Source of the DNA: JARYMI01 sp037444845
GTDB lineage: Bacteria; Acidobacteriota; Aminicenantia; Aminicenantales; UBA8522
Reading direction: 5' to 3'
NCBI GenBank assembly: GCA_037444845.1
Contig: JBBILQ010000005.1
Location: 1-64,000, forward strand
DNA: 64,000 nt
Position numbers and translations under genes: made by a program. This document shows positions 1 to 9,101 of the stretch, in pieces (position 1 is the stretch's first letter; each line of letters begins with the position of its first letter). The notes under the pieces were generated by a model, which saw only the letters and a program-made list of their open reading frames with translations, did not search any database and was not told the DNA's origin.

Positions 1-32
1 GGCTTGGTCCGCTCAAACTTTGCCTTCGCCAT
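1..32 (-). CDS. tuf: Elongation factor Tu, first codons only (runs off the left edge)
   Basis: Only ten full codons are inside the window. They read MAKAKFERTK, the conserved start of bacterial EF-Tu, which carries aminoacyl-tRNA to the ribosome. The ATG is at 32..30 and is preceded by a strong Shine-Dalgarno sequence (GGAGGT on the minus strand, about 40-45). It lies directly downstream of four tRNA genes in an order known for tRNA-tufB operons, which supports the call despite the short length. It is presumably co-transcribed with them from the promoter at 609-637. Confidence 0.85.
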   Translation of the reverse strand, partial: MAKAKFERTK

Positions 33-77
33 TCCTTACCTCCTTGCGGCTGAATCTTATGCCAATTTTATTCAACC

Positions 78-150
<73 letters not shown>

Positions 151-167
151 TTCTAAACCTCCGCACG

Positions 168-239
168 AGCGGGAAACGGGATTCGAACCCGCGACCAACG
201 GCTTGGAAGGCCGATGCTCTACCGCTGAGCTATTCCCGC
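168..239 (-). tRNA. tRNA-Gly (anticodon TCC)
   Basis: The minus strand shows acceptor stem GCGGGAA/TTCCCGC, anticodon loop CTTCCAA giving TCC, and T-loop GTTCGAATC. The outermost anticodon-stem pair appears to be a T-T mismatch, while the inner four pairs are sound. CCA is not encoded. It is the third tRNA of the cluster. Confidence 0.93.
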
Positions 240-244
240 GTAAA

Positions 245-327
245 TGGGCAGGGAAGGATTCGAACCTCCGAAGCGTTTCCGCAGCGGGTTTACAGCCCGC
301 CCCATTTGGCCACTTTGGTACCTGCCC
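245..327 (-). tRNA. tRNA-Tyr (anticodon GTA)
   Basis: A class II tRNA with the long variable arm expected for tyrosine. The acceptor stem is GGGCAGG/CCTGCCC, the anticodon loop CTGTAAA gives GTA, and the discriminator base is A. It is separated from tRNA-Gly by only five bases, so the two must be processed from one precursor. CCA is not encoded. Confidence 0.95.
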
Positions 328-395
328 GCGTGCCGGTCTGTAGCCCGTCGACCTTCCAAAGAGGCCGTATCTATCTCGGCATTTCTCCCGAAAAA

Positions 396-468
396 AGCCA
401 GCGAAGGGATTCGAACCCCCGGCCCGCTGATTACAAATCAGCCGCTCTACCAACTGAGCTACGCTGGC
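396..468 (-). tRNA. tRNA-Thr (anticodon TGT)
   Basis: The first tRNA of the operon. The minus strand has acceptor stem GCCAGCG/CGCTGGC, anticodon loop TTTGTAA giving TGT, and T-loop GTTCGAATC. Together with the GGT isoacceptor at 78-150 it covers most threonine codons. CCA is not encoded. Confidence 0.95.
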
Positions 469-608
469 GCAGTTTTCACTCTCGGGGCGTTTATATCTGA
501 CCTTCGCGCTCAGGGAAAAAGAGAAAGGACGGAAAATGATTGAAATAAACTTTCTCTTTACCAGGCTAAATCTTAAATTTTTGAATAAAATAAAAATCTA
601 CGCCAGAT

Positions 609-637
609 ATATTAGAAGAAATTGCCGTTTTTGTCAA
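609..637 (-). promoter_or_regulatory. Sigma70 promoter of the tRNA-tuf operon
   Basis: On the minus strand a perfect -35 TTGACA (637..632) is followed after exactly 17 bases by TAATAT (614..609). Transcription should begin near 602, about 135 bases before the first tRNA. The surroundings are AT-rich and the element is near consensus, as expected for a stable-RNA and EF-Tu operon. Confidence 0.85.
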
Positions 638-656
638 GAGCGACAAGATTATTCTG

Positions 657-1151
657 TTAATTTCTTTTCTTAAGCGGCACTTGACGGGCTCTCTCCAGTT
701 TTTCACCCAAACCCCGGTAAAAGTCAAGGGCAAAAACGACGTATCTGGCTTTTTGAACCTCACTCAGGTTTACTTCGAGCATCGCCTCGAACTCCTGGTC
801 CCTCTCAAGGATGGCTTTTCGCAGCCCTTTTATGGACCTCACCTTAACGGCTAGCTTTTGCTCATCAAGAGTCTCGCCTCTCAGCATCGCCCGGAGGTCC
901 TGAATCTCCTTGCTCATCTTCATAGAGAGAGCGGCTTTTTCTCTTTCAATACGAGCGGCGGCGGGATAGATCTTAGCCGTCTGCTCTTCGGTAAGTTCAA
1001 GGGCCTCGGTCATGCGAAGCAAGCGAAGCCGGTGGATGTTCTCGCGAATTCTTTCTCGATAGGCTGGCTCTTGCGCCTGGTCCTGGGGAGTCAGTGGAGA
1101 AACAGAAAAAACGAGGCTCAGGACAACAGCAAGAAACTTCATCTTTGTCAT
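657..1151 (-). CDS. Spy/CpxP-like periplasmic protein
   Basis: A 164-residue protein with an N-terminal signal peptide (hydrophobic residues about 5-20) and an otherwise charged, helical body. Two LTxxQ-type motifs, LTEEQ at 53-57 and LSEVQ at 129-133, match the Spy/CpxP/CnrX family of periplasmic chaperone and stress-sensor proteins. It begins 9 bases after the anti-sigma stop codon, as the last gene of a sigma/anti-sigma operon, so it could feed envelope state back to the anti-sigma or be an effector of the response. The family call rests on motifs and context; the exact role is inferred. The second Met (MKFLAVV, residue 4) is an alternative start. Confidence 0.7.
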   Translation of the reverse strand: MTKMKFLAVVLSLVFSVSPLTPQDQAQEPAYRERIRENIHRLRLLRMTEALELTEEQTAKIYPAAARIEREKAALSMKMSKEIQDLRAMLRGETLDEQKLAVKVRSIKGLRKAILERDQEFEAMLEVNLSEVQKARYVVFALDFYRGLGEKLERARQVPLKKRN

Positions 1152-1160
1152 TTTTGACTC

Positions 1161-1757
1161 CTAAGATTTAATTTCTTTCTCGATTTCCCGGTTGAGAAAT
1201 TCCATCTCTTCCTCGCTCAGGCCTTCTAAGAAGAAAGGGTCTTCAACAAATAGCGGCCTCGTCACCGGGTCGTCTGCCCCGGATCCCTCTCTGAGAGAGC
1301 GCACGAGAGCGACATTAAAGAGGTCCGCTAATTGCGGATCATCGCCGATTTCTCCGTACACGCGGTCAAGACATTTTTCAAAAGAGAAAACGTCGTTCTC
1401 CTCAGCTTCGGGCCCTTTCCGCAGGATAAGAACAAGACTGAGGGCCACAGCGATGAGGACAGCCGCTCCTGCCCAGGCCCATCCCCTGCTCCGCCAACCG
1501 AGCCTCAAGTCCGATGCTCCTGGCTGGACGGCTTGAAGCCGGCGCGCTAAGTTGCGGGAAAATTCCTCCCAGTAACGGGGCGGGAAGTCCGGGCTTTCTA
1601 AGCGCAACGCTTCTTGTTGAAGAAGGCGCAGCCTCTCCTGATAGGAGCGGCAGGCCGCGCATTGGGCCAGATGGGAAGCGAGCTTCCGCGACCTCCTGGC
1701 ATTGAGCTCTTCGTCGAGCGAGTCGGATATCCATTTTTCGTATTTCTTGCATCCCAT
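1161..1757 (-). CDS. Anti-sigma factor with zinc-finger (zf-HC2) domain
   Basis: A 198-residue single-pass membrane protein. The cytoplasmic N-terminus carries the His-x3-Cys-x2-Cys signature (H29, C33, C36) of zinc anti-sigma factors that clamp an ECF sigma. A transmembrane helix spans about residues 93-112, and an acidic periplasmic tail of about 85 residues follows. It starts 3 bases after the ECF sigma gene and precedes the Spy-like gene. The arrangement implies release of the sigma by an envelope signal, though no protease site can be read from the sequence. Confidence 0.85.
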   Translation of the reverse strand: MGCKKYEKWISDSLDEELNARRSRKLASHLAQCAACRSYQERLRLLQQEALRLESPDFPPRYWEEFSRNLARRLQAVQPGASDLRLGWRSRGWAWAGAAVLIAVALSLVLILRKGPEAEENDVFSFEKCLDRVYGEIGDDPQLADLFNVALVRSLREGSGADDPVTRPLFVEDPFFLEGLSEEEMEFLNREIEKEIKS

Positions 1758-1760
1758 TCC

Positions 1761-2333
1761 TTACCTCCCCAAATAGGGACTGAGCTTGGACTGGAGGATT
1801 TTCCTGGCCTTATAAAGACGCCAAGATACGGTATTCTCTGAGCAGCGGAGAACCCGCGCTGCCTGGCCATGGGTCATTCCCTGGAGGACAACCAGGATGA
1901 AGGACGACTTGTAAGCCAAGGGGAGGGAATCAACCGCCTCTTTCAGCCGCTCTCCGAGCTCTTTGGCCATTGAGACCGGCTCCGGGGAATGGAGAGGAGT
2001 TACGGCGATATTACCCATTTTTTCTTCGTATCCCGCTTTTTCTTTTTCCCGCCCAGATTTTTTCAAAAAATTCAGGCTCCGATTGACAGCAATCCGGAAT
2101 ATCCAGGTGTAGAAGCCCGATTTCTTGCGAAAACGCTTGATCGCCCGGAAAGCCTGGAGGAAAGTCTCCTGAGCCAGGTCGTCGGTGTCGCTGTGATTCC
2201 TGGTGTACCGGTAGATCGTCCGGTAGATTCTCTCTCGGTACCTCTTAACAAGCTCGGCATAGGCTTCCAGGTCACCGTCTTGGGCTTTCTCCACGAGCAC
2301 CTCTTCCTTAACATCGGTCATCAAAATCTTCAT
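1761..2333 (-). CDS. ECF-type RNA polymerase sigma factor (RpoE-like)
   Basis: Region 2 contains DLAQETFLQAFRA, a hallmark of ECF sigmas, and region 4 contains the helix-turn-helix segment HGQAARVLRCSENTVSWRL. The length of about 190 residues is normal. The longest frame begins at 2345, but a TATAAT box lies at 2353..2348, so transcription would start at about 2341 and that ATG would not be on the message. The next ATGs at 2333 and 2321 are therefore preferred. The gene is divergent from purB and heads an operon with its anti-sigma and the Spy-like gene. Confidence 0.88.
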   Translation of the reverse strand: MKILMTDVKEEVLVEKAQDGDLEAYAELVKRYRERIYRTIYRYTRNHSDTDDLAQETFLQAFRAIKRFRKKSGFYTWIFRIAVNRSLNFLKKSGREKEKAGYEEKMGNIAVTPLHSPEPVSMAKELGERLKEAVDSLPLAYKSSFILVVLQGMTHGQAARVLRCSENTVSWRLYKARKILQSKLSPYLGR

Positions 2334-2347
2334 TCTGTTAGACATCC

Positions 2348-2378
2348 ATTATACAGAATCCTTTGGCTGAATTGACAA
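2348..2378 (-). promoter_or_regulatory. Candidate promoter of the ECF sigma operon
   Basis: On the minus strand TTGTCA (2378..2373) precedes a perfect TATAAT (2353..2348) with a 19-base spacer, longer than the ideal 17. The -35 hexamer overlaps that of the divergent purB promoter. Confidence 0.5.
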
Positions 2379-2400
2379 GACATTATGTCCCTGGTATGAT
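2372..2400 (+). promoter_or_regulatory. Sigma70 promoter of the purBSQL operon
   Basis: TTGACA (2372-2377), a 17-base spacer, and TATGAT (2395-2400). The predicted start near 2407 leaves a leader of about 23 bases with an AAGGA ribosome site before the purB ATG. The leader is too short to hold a purine riboswitch. Confidence 0.8.
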
Positions 2401-2429
2401 TTGGCCTACCTTAATAAAGGAATCAATTC

Positions 2430-3731
2430 ATGATCGACCGTTACACCCTTCCAGAGATGGGAGCCATCTGGTCGGACGAGAACAGATACCAGAAGTGGCT
2501 GGACATCGAGCTGGCCGTCTGCGAGGCCTGGGAAAAACTCGGCCGCATCCCGCCTTCATCCCTGCACAGGATTAAGGAAAAGGCCGCCTTTTCGGTCAGC
2601 CGCATCGAGGAGATCGAAAAGACAGTTAAACACGACGTCATCGCTTTTCTTGAGGCCGTAGGTGAATATGTCGGAGAAGAAGCGCGCTTCATCCACATGG
2701 GGCTCACTTCTTATGACATCGTCGACACGGCCCTTTCCCTGCTGATGAAAGAATCCCTGGAAAAGGTTCGTAAAGATACTCAAAACCTCCAACAGGTCAT
2801 CAAAGAACAGGCTCTTCGGCATAAAATGACGGCCATGATCGGCAGGACGCACGGCGTGCATGCCGAGCCCATTACCTTAGGCGTCAAACTCCTCGTCTGG
2901 TATGAAGAAATAAACCGCCATCTGGACCGCCTTAAAAAAGCTGAGAACATCATCAGCTGCGGCCGCATCTCGGGTTCTGTTGGGACCTACATCCATCTCG
3001 ACCCGAGGGTTGAAGAGCTGGCTCTCAAACGAATCGGCCTCAAACCAGCTAAGGTTTCCACGCAGGTTCTCCAGCGCGACCGCCATGCGGAAGTCCTCTC
3101 CGCCCTGGCTCTTCTCGGTTCAAGCCTGGATAAATTCGCCGTCGAGATCCGGCATCTCCAGAAAACAGAAACTCTCGAGATCGAGGAGCCCTTCACCAAG
3201 GGCCAGAAAGGCTCTTCCTCTATGCCGCACAAAAAGAACCCTGTGCGTGCCGAAAGAATTTCCGGGCTTTCCCGGCTTCTGCGAGCAAACCTTCAGGTTG
3301 CCCTGGAAAACATCGCCCTCTGGCACGAGCGGGACATCTCTCATTCCTCGGCCGAAAGGGTCATCATTCCCGGCTCGTTTATCCTGTGCGATTTTATGCT
3401 CGTGGAGATGACAGACGTCATTCGAAACATGGTCGTCCATGAAGACAGGATGAAGGAAAACATCACCCTGACCAAAGGCCTCATTTTCTCCCAGGCCGTG
3501 CTTCTCGCTCTGACCGATAAAGATGTGCCGCGGCCTCAAGCGTACGAGCTCATCCAGCGAAACAGCCTGCGCGTCTGGAAAGAAAACATGGGTCTCAAGG
3601 ACTTGCTCCTGGCCGATAAGGACATCCTGGCTGTCCTTTCGCCAGAGGAGCTGGAAGCGTGCTTCGACCTGAGCCGCTATCTCGATAAGATCGACTTCAT
3701 TTACCGCCGAGTTCTCGGGAATGAAAGTTAG
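2430..3731 (+). CDS. purB: Adenylosuccinate lyase
   Basis: PurB cleaves SAICAR to AICAR and adenylosuccinate to AMP, releasing fumarate, in the cytoplasm. The 433-residue length fits the bacterial/Bacillus-type enzyme. The superfamily signature GSSSMPHKKNP lies near residue 262, and TSYDIVDTA and GRTHGVHAEP provide other active-site segments. It opens a purine operon, and its last 11 bases overlap purS. The AMP-branch partner purA sits apart at 29819-31144. Confidence 0.97.
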   Translation: MIDRYTLPEMGAIWSDENRYQKWLDIELAVCEAWEKLGRIPPSSLHRIKEKAAFSVSRIEEIEKTVKHDVIAFLEAVGEYVGEEARFIHMGLTSYDIVDTALSLLMKESLEKVRKDTQNLQQVIKEQALRHKMTAMIGRTHGVHAEPITLGVKLLVWYEEINRHLDRLKKAENIISCGRISGSVGTYIHLDPRVEELALKRIGLKPAKVSTQVLQRDRHAEVLSALALLGSSLDKFAVEIRHLQKTETLEIEEPFTKGQKGSSSMPHKKNPVRAERISGLSRLLRANLQVALENIALWHERDISHSSAERVIIPGSFILCDFMLVEMTDVIRNMVVHEDRMKENITLTKGLIFSQAVLLALTDKDVPRPQAYELIQRNSLRVWKENMGLKDLLLADKDILAVLSPEELEACFDLSRYLDKIDFIYRRVLGNES

Positions 3732-3987
3732 AATCCTCGTGTCTTTCAAAGAAAGTGTCCTTGACCCCCAGGGCCAAACCGTGAAGAATGCTCTGCACAC
3801 GTTGGGGTATGGCTTTATCAAGGATGTCCGTCAGGGCAAAGTTTTTGAGGTTGAACTCGAGGGCCTCAGCGAGGATCAGGCCCGCACGATCATCCCCGAG
3901 ATTGCCGATAGGGTCCTGGCCAATCCGATTATCGAGAAGTTTTCCTGGCAAATTTTATCGGACGGGGAGAAGGTCCAGCAAAATTGA
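3721..3987 (+). CDS. purS: Phosphoribosylformylglycinamidine synthase subunit PurS
   Basis: An 88-residue small subunit of the three-part FGAM synthase, which bridges PurQ and PurL and helps channel ammonia. The sequence runs from [18 protein letters not shown] through EVELEG, the usual PurS pattern. Its start lies inside the end of purB (11-base overlap) and its stop overlaps the purQ start by four bases, so translation is probably coupled. Confidence 0.95.
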   Translation: MKVRILVSFKESVLDPQGQTVKNALHTLGYGFIKDVRQGKVFEVELEGLSEDQARTIIPEIADRVLANPIIEKFSWQILSDGEKVQQN

Positions 3988-4670
3988 AATTCGGCGTCGT
4001 CGTCTTTCCCGGGTCCAACTGCGACCGCGACACGCTTTTTATTCTTCAAAACGTACTCCGCCAGGAAGCGACATTTCTATGGCACAAGGATCATGACCTC
4101 GGGCGAGTGGACTGCGTTATCCTGCCCGGCGGGTTTTCCTACGGTGACTATCTACGGTCCGGCGCGATCGCCAAATTTTCGCCGCTGATCGAGGAGGTCA
4201 GGGAATTCGCTGAGCGGGGCGGCCTCGTGCTCGGGATTTGCAACGGGTTCCAGATCCTTTTAGAGATCGGCCTTCTGCCCGGGGCCATGCTCAGGAACAA
4301 AAACCTCAAGTTTCTCTGCCAGCATGTCCACGTTCGTGTGGAGAACGCCCGAACCGCCTTCACTCACAGGGCCCGGCCGGGCCAACTTCTCCGCATTCCT
4401 ATCGCCCATTTCGACGGCAACTATTATGCTCCGGCTGAAGCGCTAAGCAAGCTGGAGGCCAGCAACCAGGTTGTTCTCCGGTATGTTGACGAAAACGGAG
4501 AAGCCACAGAGCCAGCAAACGTCAACGGCTCGGCGGCCAACATCGCCGGATTAATCAACCCCGAGGGGAATGTGCTGGGAATGATGCCTCATCCTGAACG
4601 CGCTTCTGAAGCCATCTTGGGAAGCCAGGACGGCCGTCTTATTTTTGAGTCGACGATCCTGTGGCGTTAA
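3984..4670 (+). CDS. purQ: Phosphoribosylformylglycinamidine synthase, glutaminase subunit PurQ
   Basis: A 228-residue class I glutamine amidotransferase that supplies ammonia to PurL. The start codon is TTG in a TTGA overlap with the purS stop. FPGSNCDRD opens the protein, the nucleophile Cys86 sits in GICNGFQ, and HPERA near the C-terminus supplies the catalytic His and Glu. Length and order match small-PurL systems in which PurS, PurQ and PurL form one complex. Confidence 0.96.
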   Translation: MKFGVVVFPGSNCDRDTLFILQNVLRQEATFLWHKDHDLGRVDCVILPGGFSYGDYLRSGAIAKFSPLIEEVREFAERGGLVLGICNGFQILLEIGLLPGAMLRNKNLKFLCQHVHVRVENARTAFTHRARPGQLLRIPIAHFDGNYYAPAEALSKLEASNQVVLRYVDENGEATEPANVNGSAANIAGLINPEGNVLGMMPHPERASEAILGSQDGRLIFESTILWR

Positions 4671-4738
4671 GAGATGAGGATGGATCAAATAAACCGATGG
4701 CGCACAGAATTAGCCTGGCTTATTAACGAAATGAAAAC

Positions 4739-6946
4739 ATGATCGACCCGAAGATTCTCGCCGATCACAACATCACCGTCAAGGAATATGAAAGGATTAT
4801 CCGGCTCATCGGCCGCGAGCCAAACCTGACCGAACTGGGAATCTTTTCCTTGATGTGGTCCGAGCACTGCAGCTACAAGAGCTCGAAGGTTCACCTTCGA
4901 AAACTCCCGACCAAGGCTGAAAACGTCATTCAGGGGCCGGGCGAGAACGCCGGCGTCATCGATATCGGAGACGGGCTGGCTGTTGTCTTCAAAATAGAAT
5001 CCCACAACCACCCCTCCTTTATAGAGCCTTTCCAGGGCGCGGCGACTGGAGTCGGAGGCATCCTGCGCGATATTTTCACCATGGGGGCCCGGCCGATCGC
5101 CATCCTCGATTCGTTGCGCTTTGGCCCGCTCGATAAATCCACGAACAGAGCGATCACAGAAGGAGTTGTGGCGGGTATCGCTTCCTACGGCAATTCTGTC
5201 GGCGTGCCCACGGTCGGAGGCGAGGTCCATTTCCAAGAGCGCTATTCCAAAAACCCTCTGGTCAACGTGCTCTGTCTGGGCGTGGCTCATAAGAACAAAA
5301 TTTTCTTGGCCAAGGCCGAAGGGGCGGGCAACCCCGTGCTCTATGTGGGCTCAAAGACGGGCCGGGATGGAATCCACGGCGCAACCATGGCGTCGGCCGA
5401 GTTCGGTGAAGAGACGGAACAAAAACGCCCCAACGTCCAGGTCGGAGACCCGTTCAAGGAAAAGCTGCTGCTCGAAGCCTGCCTAGAGGTCATGGATAAA
5501 AACCTCATCACCGGAATTCAGGACATGGGTGCAGCCGGCCTGACCTGTTCGACCTCGGAGATGGCGGCGCGATCCGGCACAGGAATCGCCATCGACCTCG
5601 ACCTTGTGCCCCAGAGGGAAGAAGGCATGACTCCCTGCGAGATCATGCTCTCTGAATCCCAGGAGCGGATGCTGATCGTCGCCGAGAAGGAAAACGTCGC
5701 TGAGGTTCAGAGAATATTCGCCAAGTGGGATCTGGATGCGGTCAAGATCGGAGAAGTCACAAAGGGCGGGAAGCTCCAGGTGACTTCCAGGGGTGATGTT
5801 GTGGTCGACCTTCCGGTTGAGGCGATCGTCAACCTCTGTCCGTCCTACCGCCGGCCTGCCCGAAAGCCAGCCACCTTGAAATCCCTTCAAGCGCTCAAAC
5901 TACCGCCTCTTCCTTTGGACCTGGACAAAGTTTTTCTCCAGATCCTCTCATCCCCCGCCGTAGCTGACAAAGAATGGGTCTACCGGCAGTATGACCACAT
6001 GGTTCAGATCAACACCGCTCTCCTGCCGGGCGCTGACGCCGCAGTCCTGAGGATCAAAGGTAAAAAGAAAGGCCTGGCCGTCGTCGTTGACGGGAATTCC
6101 TTGTATACTTACCTTGACCCCAGGACAGGGGGGAAGATCGCCGTCGCTGAGGCGTGCCGCAACCTCGCATGCGTGGGCGCGAGGCCGGTCGGAGTCACCA
6201 ACTGCCTGAATTTTGGGAACCCTGAAAAGGCGGATGTCATGTGGCAGTTCAAGGAAGTAATCGAGGGCATGGCTGAAGCATGCCGTGTTTTTTCTATCCC
6301 CGTTACAGGCGGGAACGTGAGCTTCTATAATGACACCAAAGGCGTATCGGTGTACCCGACTCCTGTCCTGGGTGTTATCGGCCTGGTTGAGGACATCAGC
6401 CAGATGGTAAGCCCCGGGTTCAAAAGTGAAGGCGACATCGTCGTCCTTATAGGGGAGACGAAAGAAGAACTGGGAGGTTCCGAATACCTCAGGTCAGTTT
6501 TCAACCTGGAAAGAGGAAAACCACCGGCCATCGACCTCGAGAAAGAAAAGCGGGTTCATGAGATGTGTCTTGAGGCGATCTCTCGGGGCCTTATCAGGTC
6601 TGCCCATGACATCTCCGAAGGCGGGCTGGCAGTCTGCGCCGCGGAAAGCTGTTTCTTGAGTCCCGCAAAAATTGGCTGCATCCTTGACCTGGAAAGCTCT
6701 CTCCGGGCGGATGCGCTTCTCTTCGGCGAGACCCAATCGCGGATCATCGTCAGTCTCCCGAGCTCAATCCTTGCTTCGTTTCTGGCGCTTGCCAAAGAGA
6801 ACGGGGTTGAGGCCGCCCCGATAGGCACGTGCGGAGGCAGAAGATTTATCATTCGCTATGCTGGCCGAAAGGTCATTAACCTGCCCGTAGAAGCTTGCTG
6901 GAGGATGTGGAAGGAAGCTATCCCCCGCCTGTTCTCTCTTCCTTAA
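4739..6946 (+). CDS. purL: Phosphoribosylformylglycinamidine synthase, synthetase subunit PurL
   Basis: The 735-residue small PurL converts FGAR, ATP and ammonia to FGAM. It has two tandem PurM/AIRS-like halves. The segments [20 protein letters not shown] near the N-terminus and [20 protein letters not shown] are diagnostic for ATP and substrate binding. It is separated from purQ by 68 bases without an evident promoter, so it is likely part of the same transcript. Confidence 0.97.
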   Translation: MIDPKILADHNITVKEYERIIRLIGREPNLTELGIFSLMWSEHCSYKSSKVHLRKLPTKAENVIQGPGENAGVIDIGDGLAVVFKIESHNHPSFIEPFQGAATGVGGILRDIFTMGARPIAILDSLRFGPLDKSTNRAITEGVVAGIASYGNSVGVPTVGGEVHFQERYSKNPLVNVLCLGVAHKNKIFLAKAEGAGNPVLYVGSKTGRDGIHGATMASAEFGEETEQKRPNVQVGDPFKEKLLLEACLEVMDKNLITGIQDMGAAGLTCSTSEMAARSGTGIAIDLDLVPQREEGMTPCEIMLSESQERMLIVAEKENVAEVQRIFAKWDLDAVKIGEVTKGGKLQVTSRGDVVVDLPVEAIVNLCPSYRRPARKPATLKSLQALKLPPLPLDLDKVFLQILSSPAVADKEWVYRQYDHMVQINTALLPGADAAVLRIKGKKKGLAVVVDGNSLYTYLDPRTGGKIAVAEACRNLACVGARPVGVTNCLNFGNPEKADVMWQFKEVIEGMAEACRVFSIPVTGGNVSFYNDTKGVSVYPTPVLGVIGLVEDISQMVSPGFKSEGDIVVLIGETKEELGGSEYLRSVFNLERGKPPAIDLEKEKRVHEMCLEAISRGLIRSAHDISEGGLAVCAAESCFLSPAKIGCILDLESSLRADALLFGETQSRIIVSLPSSILASFLALAKENGVEAAPIGTCGGRRFIIRYAGRKVINLPVEACWRMWKEAIPRLFSLP

Positions 6947-7010
6947 GGTTGACGAGCGGCTCCCCCTCCAAGTTGACTCTGCCCGCGCTGACCGGAAAAA
7001 AGCAAAGATG

Positions 7011-7038
7011 TTGATTTCAACGGCTGTTCGGCTAAAAT
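7011..7038 (+). promoter_or_regulatory. Candidate promoter for purN-tyrS
   Basis: TTGATT (7011-7016) and TAAAAT (7033-7038) with a 16-base spacer lie in the 146-base gap after purL. Start of transcription would be near 7045, and an AAGGAGAG ribosome site follows before the ATG at 7093. Read-through from purL remains possible. Confidence 0.5.
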
Positions 7039-7092
7039 AGGGAGGCAGTCAAAATTCTGAAGCCCGGAAGACCAGAAAGGAGAGTCTAAAGC

Positions 7093-7737
7093 ATGGCCGA
7101 AGAAACTTTTATCAGCCCCAAAAAAAGAGGGAGGATTGCTGTTTTTTTGTCAGGCCGTGGATCCAATTTCAGGGCCATTCATGACGCCATCCTGACGGGC
7201 GGGATCAACGCCGATATCGCTCTTGTCTTCAGCAATGTCGAGGATGCGCCCGGGCTTCAAACAGCTCGGGAACGCGGCCTTGAAACTCTTCACCTCAACC
7301 CCAAGCTCTATTCCAGCCGTGAAGAGTACGACAAGGAAGCCGTCAAAGAAGCGAGGAAAAGAGCGATCGACTTGATCTGCCTGGCCGGCTACATGAGAAT
7401 TCTGACTCCGTATTTCTGCCGTGAGTTCAGGCACCGGATCATGAACATCCATCCAGCCCTCCTCCCCTCTTTTCCCGGACTCCACGTCCAGAAAAAGGCC
7501 ATAGACTGGGGGGTGCGGTACTCCGGAGCCACAGTCCATTTTGTCGCCGAAGAGGTTGACATGGGGCCGATCATCATCCAGGCCGTCGTTCCTGTTCTGC
7601 AGGATGACACCGAAGAAACACTCAGCGCCAGGATCCTCAAAGAAGAGCACAAAATCTACCCTGAGGCCGTCCGCCTTTTCTTTGAAGGAAGGCTGGAAGT
7701 GCGCGGCCGGAGGGTCTTCATCAGGGAAAATGATTAA
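7093..7737 (+). CDS. purN: Phosphoribosylglycinamide formyltransferase
   Basis: The 214-residue folate-dependent GAR transformylase. LSGRGSNF near the N-terminus is the phosphate-binding loop. [12 protein letters not shown] carries the catalytic Asn and His, and VDMGPII contains the conserved Asp. It continues the purine set of the preceding operon and overlaps the tyrS start by eight bases. The N-terminal extension before RIAVFLSG is about 13 residues and not conserved. Confidence 0.95.
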   Translation: MAEETFISPKKRGRIAVFLSGRGSNFRAIHDAILTGGINADIALVFSNVEDAPGLQTARERGLETLHLNPKLYSSREEYDKEAVKEARKRAIDLICLAGYMRILTPYFCREFRHRIMNIHPALLPSFPGLHVQKKAIDWGVRYSGATVHFVAEEVDMGPIIIQAVVPVLQDDTEETLSARILKEEHKIYPEAVRLFFEGRLEVRGRRVFIREND

Positions 7738-9037
7738 ATCGGTCGACGAGCAGCTGGCCATCATCAAAAAAGGGACGGTGGAGGTCATCCAGGAAGGAGA
7801 GCTTCGAGCCAAGCTCGCCCGGTCGCTCCGACAAGGAAAGCCGCTGCGTATCAAGGTCGGGTTTGACCCGACGGCACCCGATATCCACCTCGGACACACT
7901 GTTCTGCTGCGCAAGATGAAGCATTTCGAGGACCTCGGCCACGAGGTCATCTTCCTCGTCGGTGACTTCACCGGGCTTATCGGAGACCCGTCCGGCAGGT
8001 CGGCCACCCGTCCGGCCATGAGCCGGGAGGAGATCGACAGGAATGCTGAGACGTATAAGGCTCAGATTTTCAAGATACTCGACCAAGAAAAAACAATCAT
8101 CGATTTCAATTCCCGCTGGCTGAGCCGACTCACCAGCTTCGACCTCATTAACCTCACGTCCAAGTACACAGTCGCCCGGGTTCTCGAGCGGGACGATTTT
8201 TCCGATCGCCTCAAGAAGGGCCTGCCCATCTCTGTCCACGAGATCCTCTACCCGCTCATGCAGGCATACGACTCTGTTGCCCTGCGGGCGGACGTGGAGC
8301 TCGGCGGGACAGACCAGAAGTTTAACCTGCTCGTTGGCCGCGAGATCCAGCGCGAGTTCAACCAGGAGCCCCAGGTCGTCATCACCGAGCCTTTGCTGGA
8401 AGGCCTGGACGGCGTCGAGAAAATGAGCAAGACTCTGGGCAACTTTGTCGGCATCACCGAACCGCCCAAAGAAATCTACGGCAAGATCATGTCCATCTCG
8501 GATGGGTTGATGTACAGATACTTTGAGCTCCTCACAGACGTGCCCATGGCCCAGGTTGAGGCCTGGAAAAAGGAAGCTGCTGCCGGCCAGATCAACCCCC
8601 GCGACCTCAAGGCCCGGCTGGCGGGGATGATCGTCGCCGATTTCTGGGGCAGGGCAAGCGCTGAAAAAGCCGCTGTGGAATTCGACCGGGTTCACAAGCA
8701 CAAGGAGATCCCCGCCGATGTGGACGAGAACACGATCGACGTGTCAATCGCCGAAGCGGCCAGCGAGAAAGCCAGCGCCTCAAAGAAACGCTCGCGGAGC
8801 CAGCACGAAGAGGCTCCGCTTAAATCTACTTTATCTATAGAATTAATAGATTTACTAGTGAATAGAAAGATTTTTCCATCCCGCGGGGAGGCCAAACGGG
8901 TTATCCGCCAAGGGGGGCTCACTCTCGACGGCAGCCGCGTCGCGGACATCGACTTCCGGCTGAGCCTGGCCGAAAAGCGCGATCACATCCTGAAGGTAGG
9001 CAAGAGAAAATTCTACAAGATCAGGGTTCGAGACTGA
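7730..9037 (+). CDS. tyrS: Tyrosyl-tRNA synthetase
   Basis: A 435-residue class I synthetase. The HIGH-equivalent HLGH lies in [13 protein letters not shown], the KMSKS-equivalent is KMSKT, and a C-terminal S4 RNA-binding domain contains [13 protein letters not shown]. The open frame extends further upstream, but the ATG at 7730, inside the end of purN, gives the normal N-terminus. Before the S4 domain is a charged, Ser/Lys-rich linker, followed at about 8819-8876 by a short run of very AT-rich codons (TTA, ATA, AGA) unlike the rest of the gene. Confidence 0.95.
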   Translation: MIKSVDEQLAIIKKGTVEVIQEGELRAKLARSLRQGKPLRIKVGFDPTAPDIHLGHTVLLRKMKHFEDLGHEVIFLVGDFTGLIGDPSGRSATRPAMSREEIDRNAETYKAQIFKILDQEKTIIDFNSRWLSRLTSFDLINLTSKYTVARVLERDDFSDRLKKGLPISVHEILYPLMQAYDSVALRADVELGGTDQKFNLLVGREIQREFNQEPQVVITEPLLEGLDGVEKMSKTLGNFVGITEPPKEIYGKIMSISDGLMYRYFELLTDVPMAQVEAWKKEAAAGQINPRDLKARLAGMIVADFWGRASAEKAAVEFDRVHKHKEIPADVDENTIDVSIAEAASEKASASKKRSRSQHEEAPLKSTLSIELIDLLVNRKIFPSRGEAKRVIRQGGLTLDGSRVADIDFRLSLAEKRDHILKVGKRKFYKIRVRD

Positions 9038-9101
9038 TATTACCCGCGGTCCTTAACGGCCTCATTCCAAGCAGAAGGTCAGGCGACTTCTGGACTGATC
9101 G

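Noticed and set aside
2401..2429. Purine riboswitch before purB
   Set aside because: The predicted leader is only about 23 bases, too short for an aptamer.
3120..3821. Antisense 233-codon frame opposite purB
   Set aside because: Mirror frame of a conserved GC-rich gene, with no ribosome site or family resemblance.
7541..7729. N-terminal extension of tyrS inside purN
   Set aside because: The codons duplicate the purN region in another frame; the normal TyrS N-terminus begins at 7730.
9072..9092. CAGAAG/CTTCTG hairpin between tyrS and thyX as terminator
   Set aside because: Only six pairs, a nine-base loop and no T-run; too weak to list.
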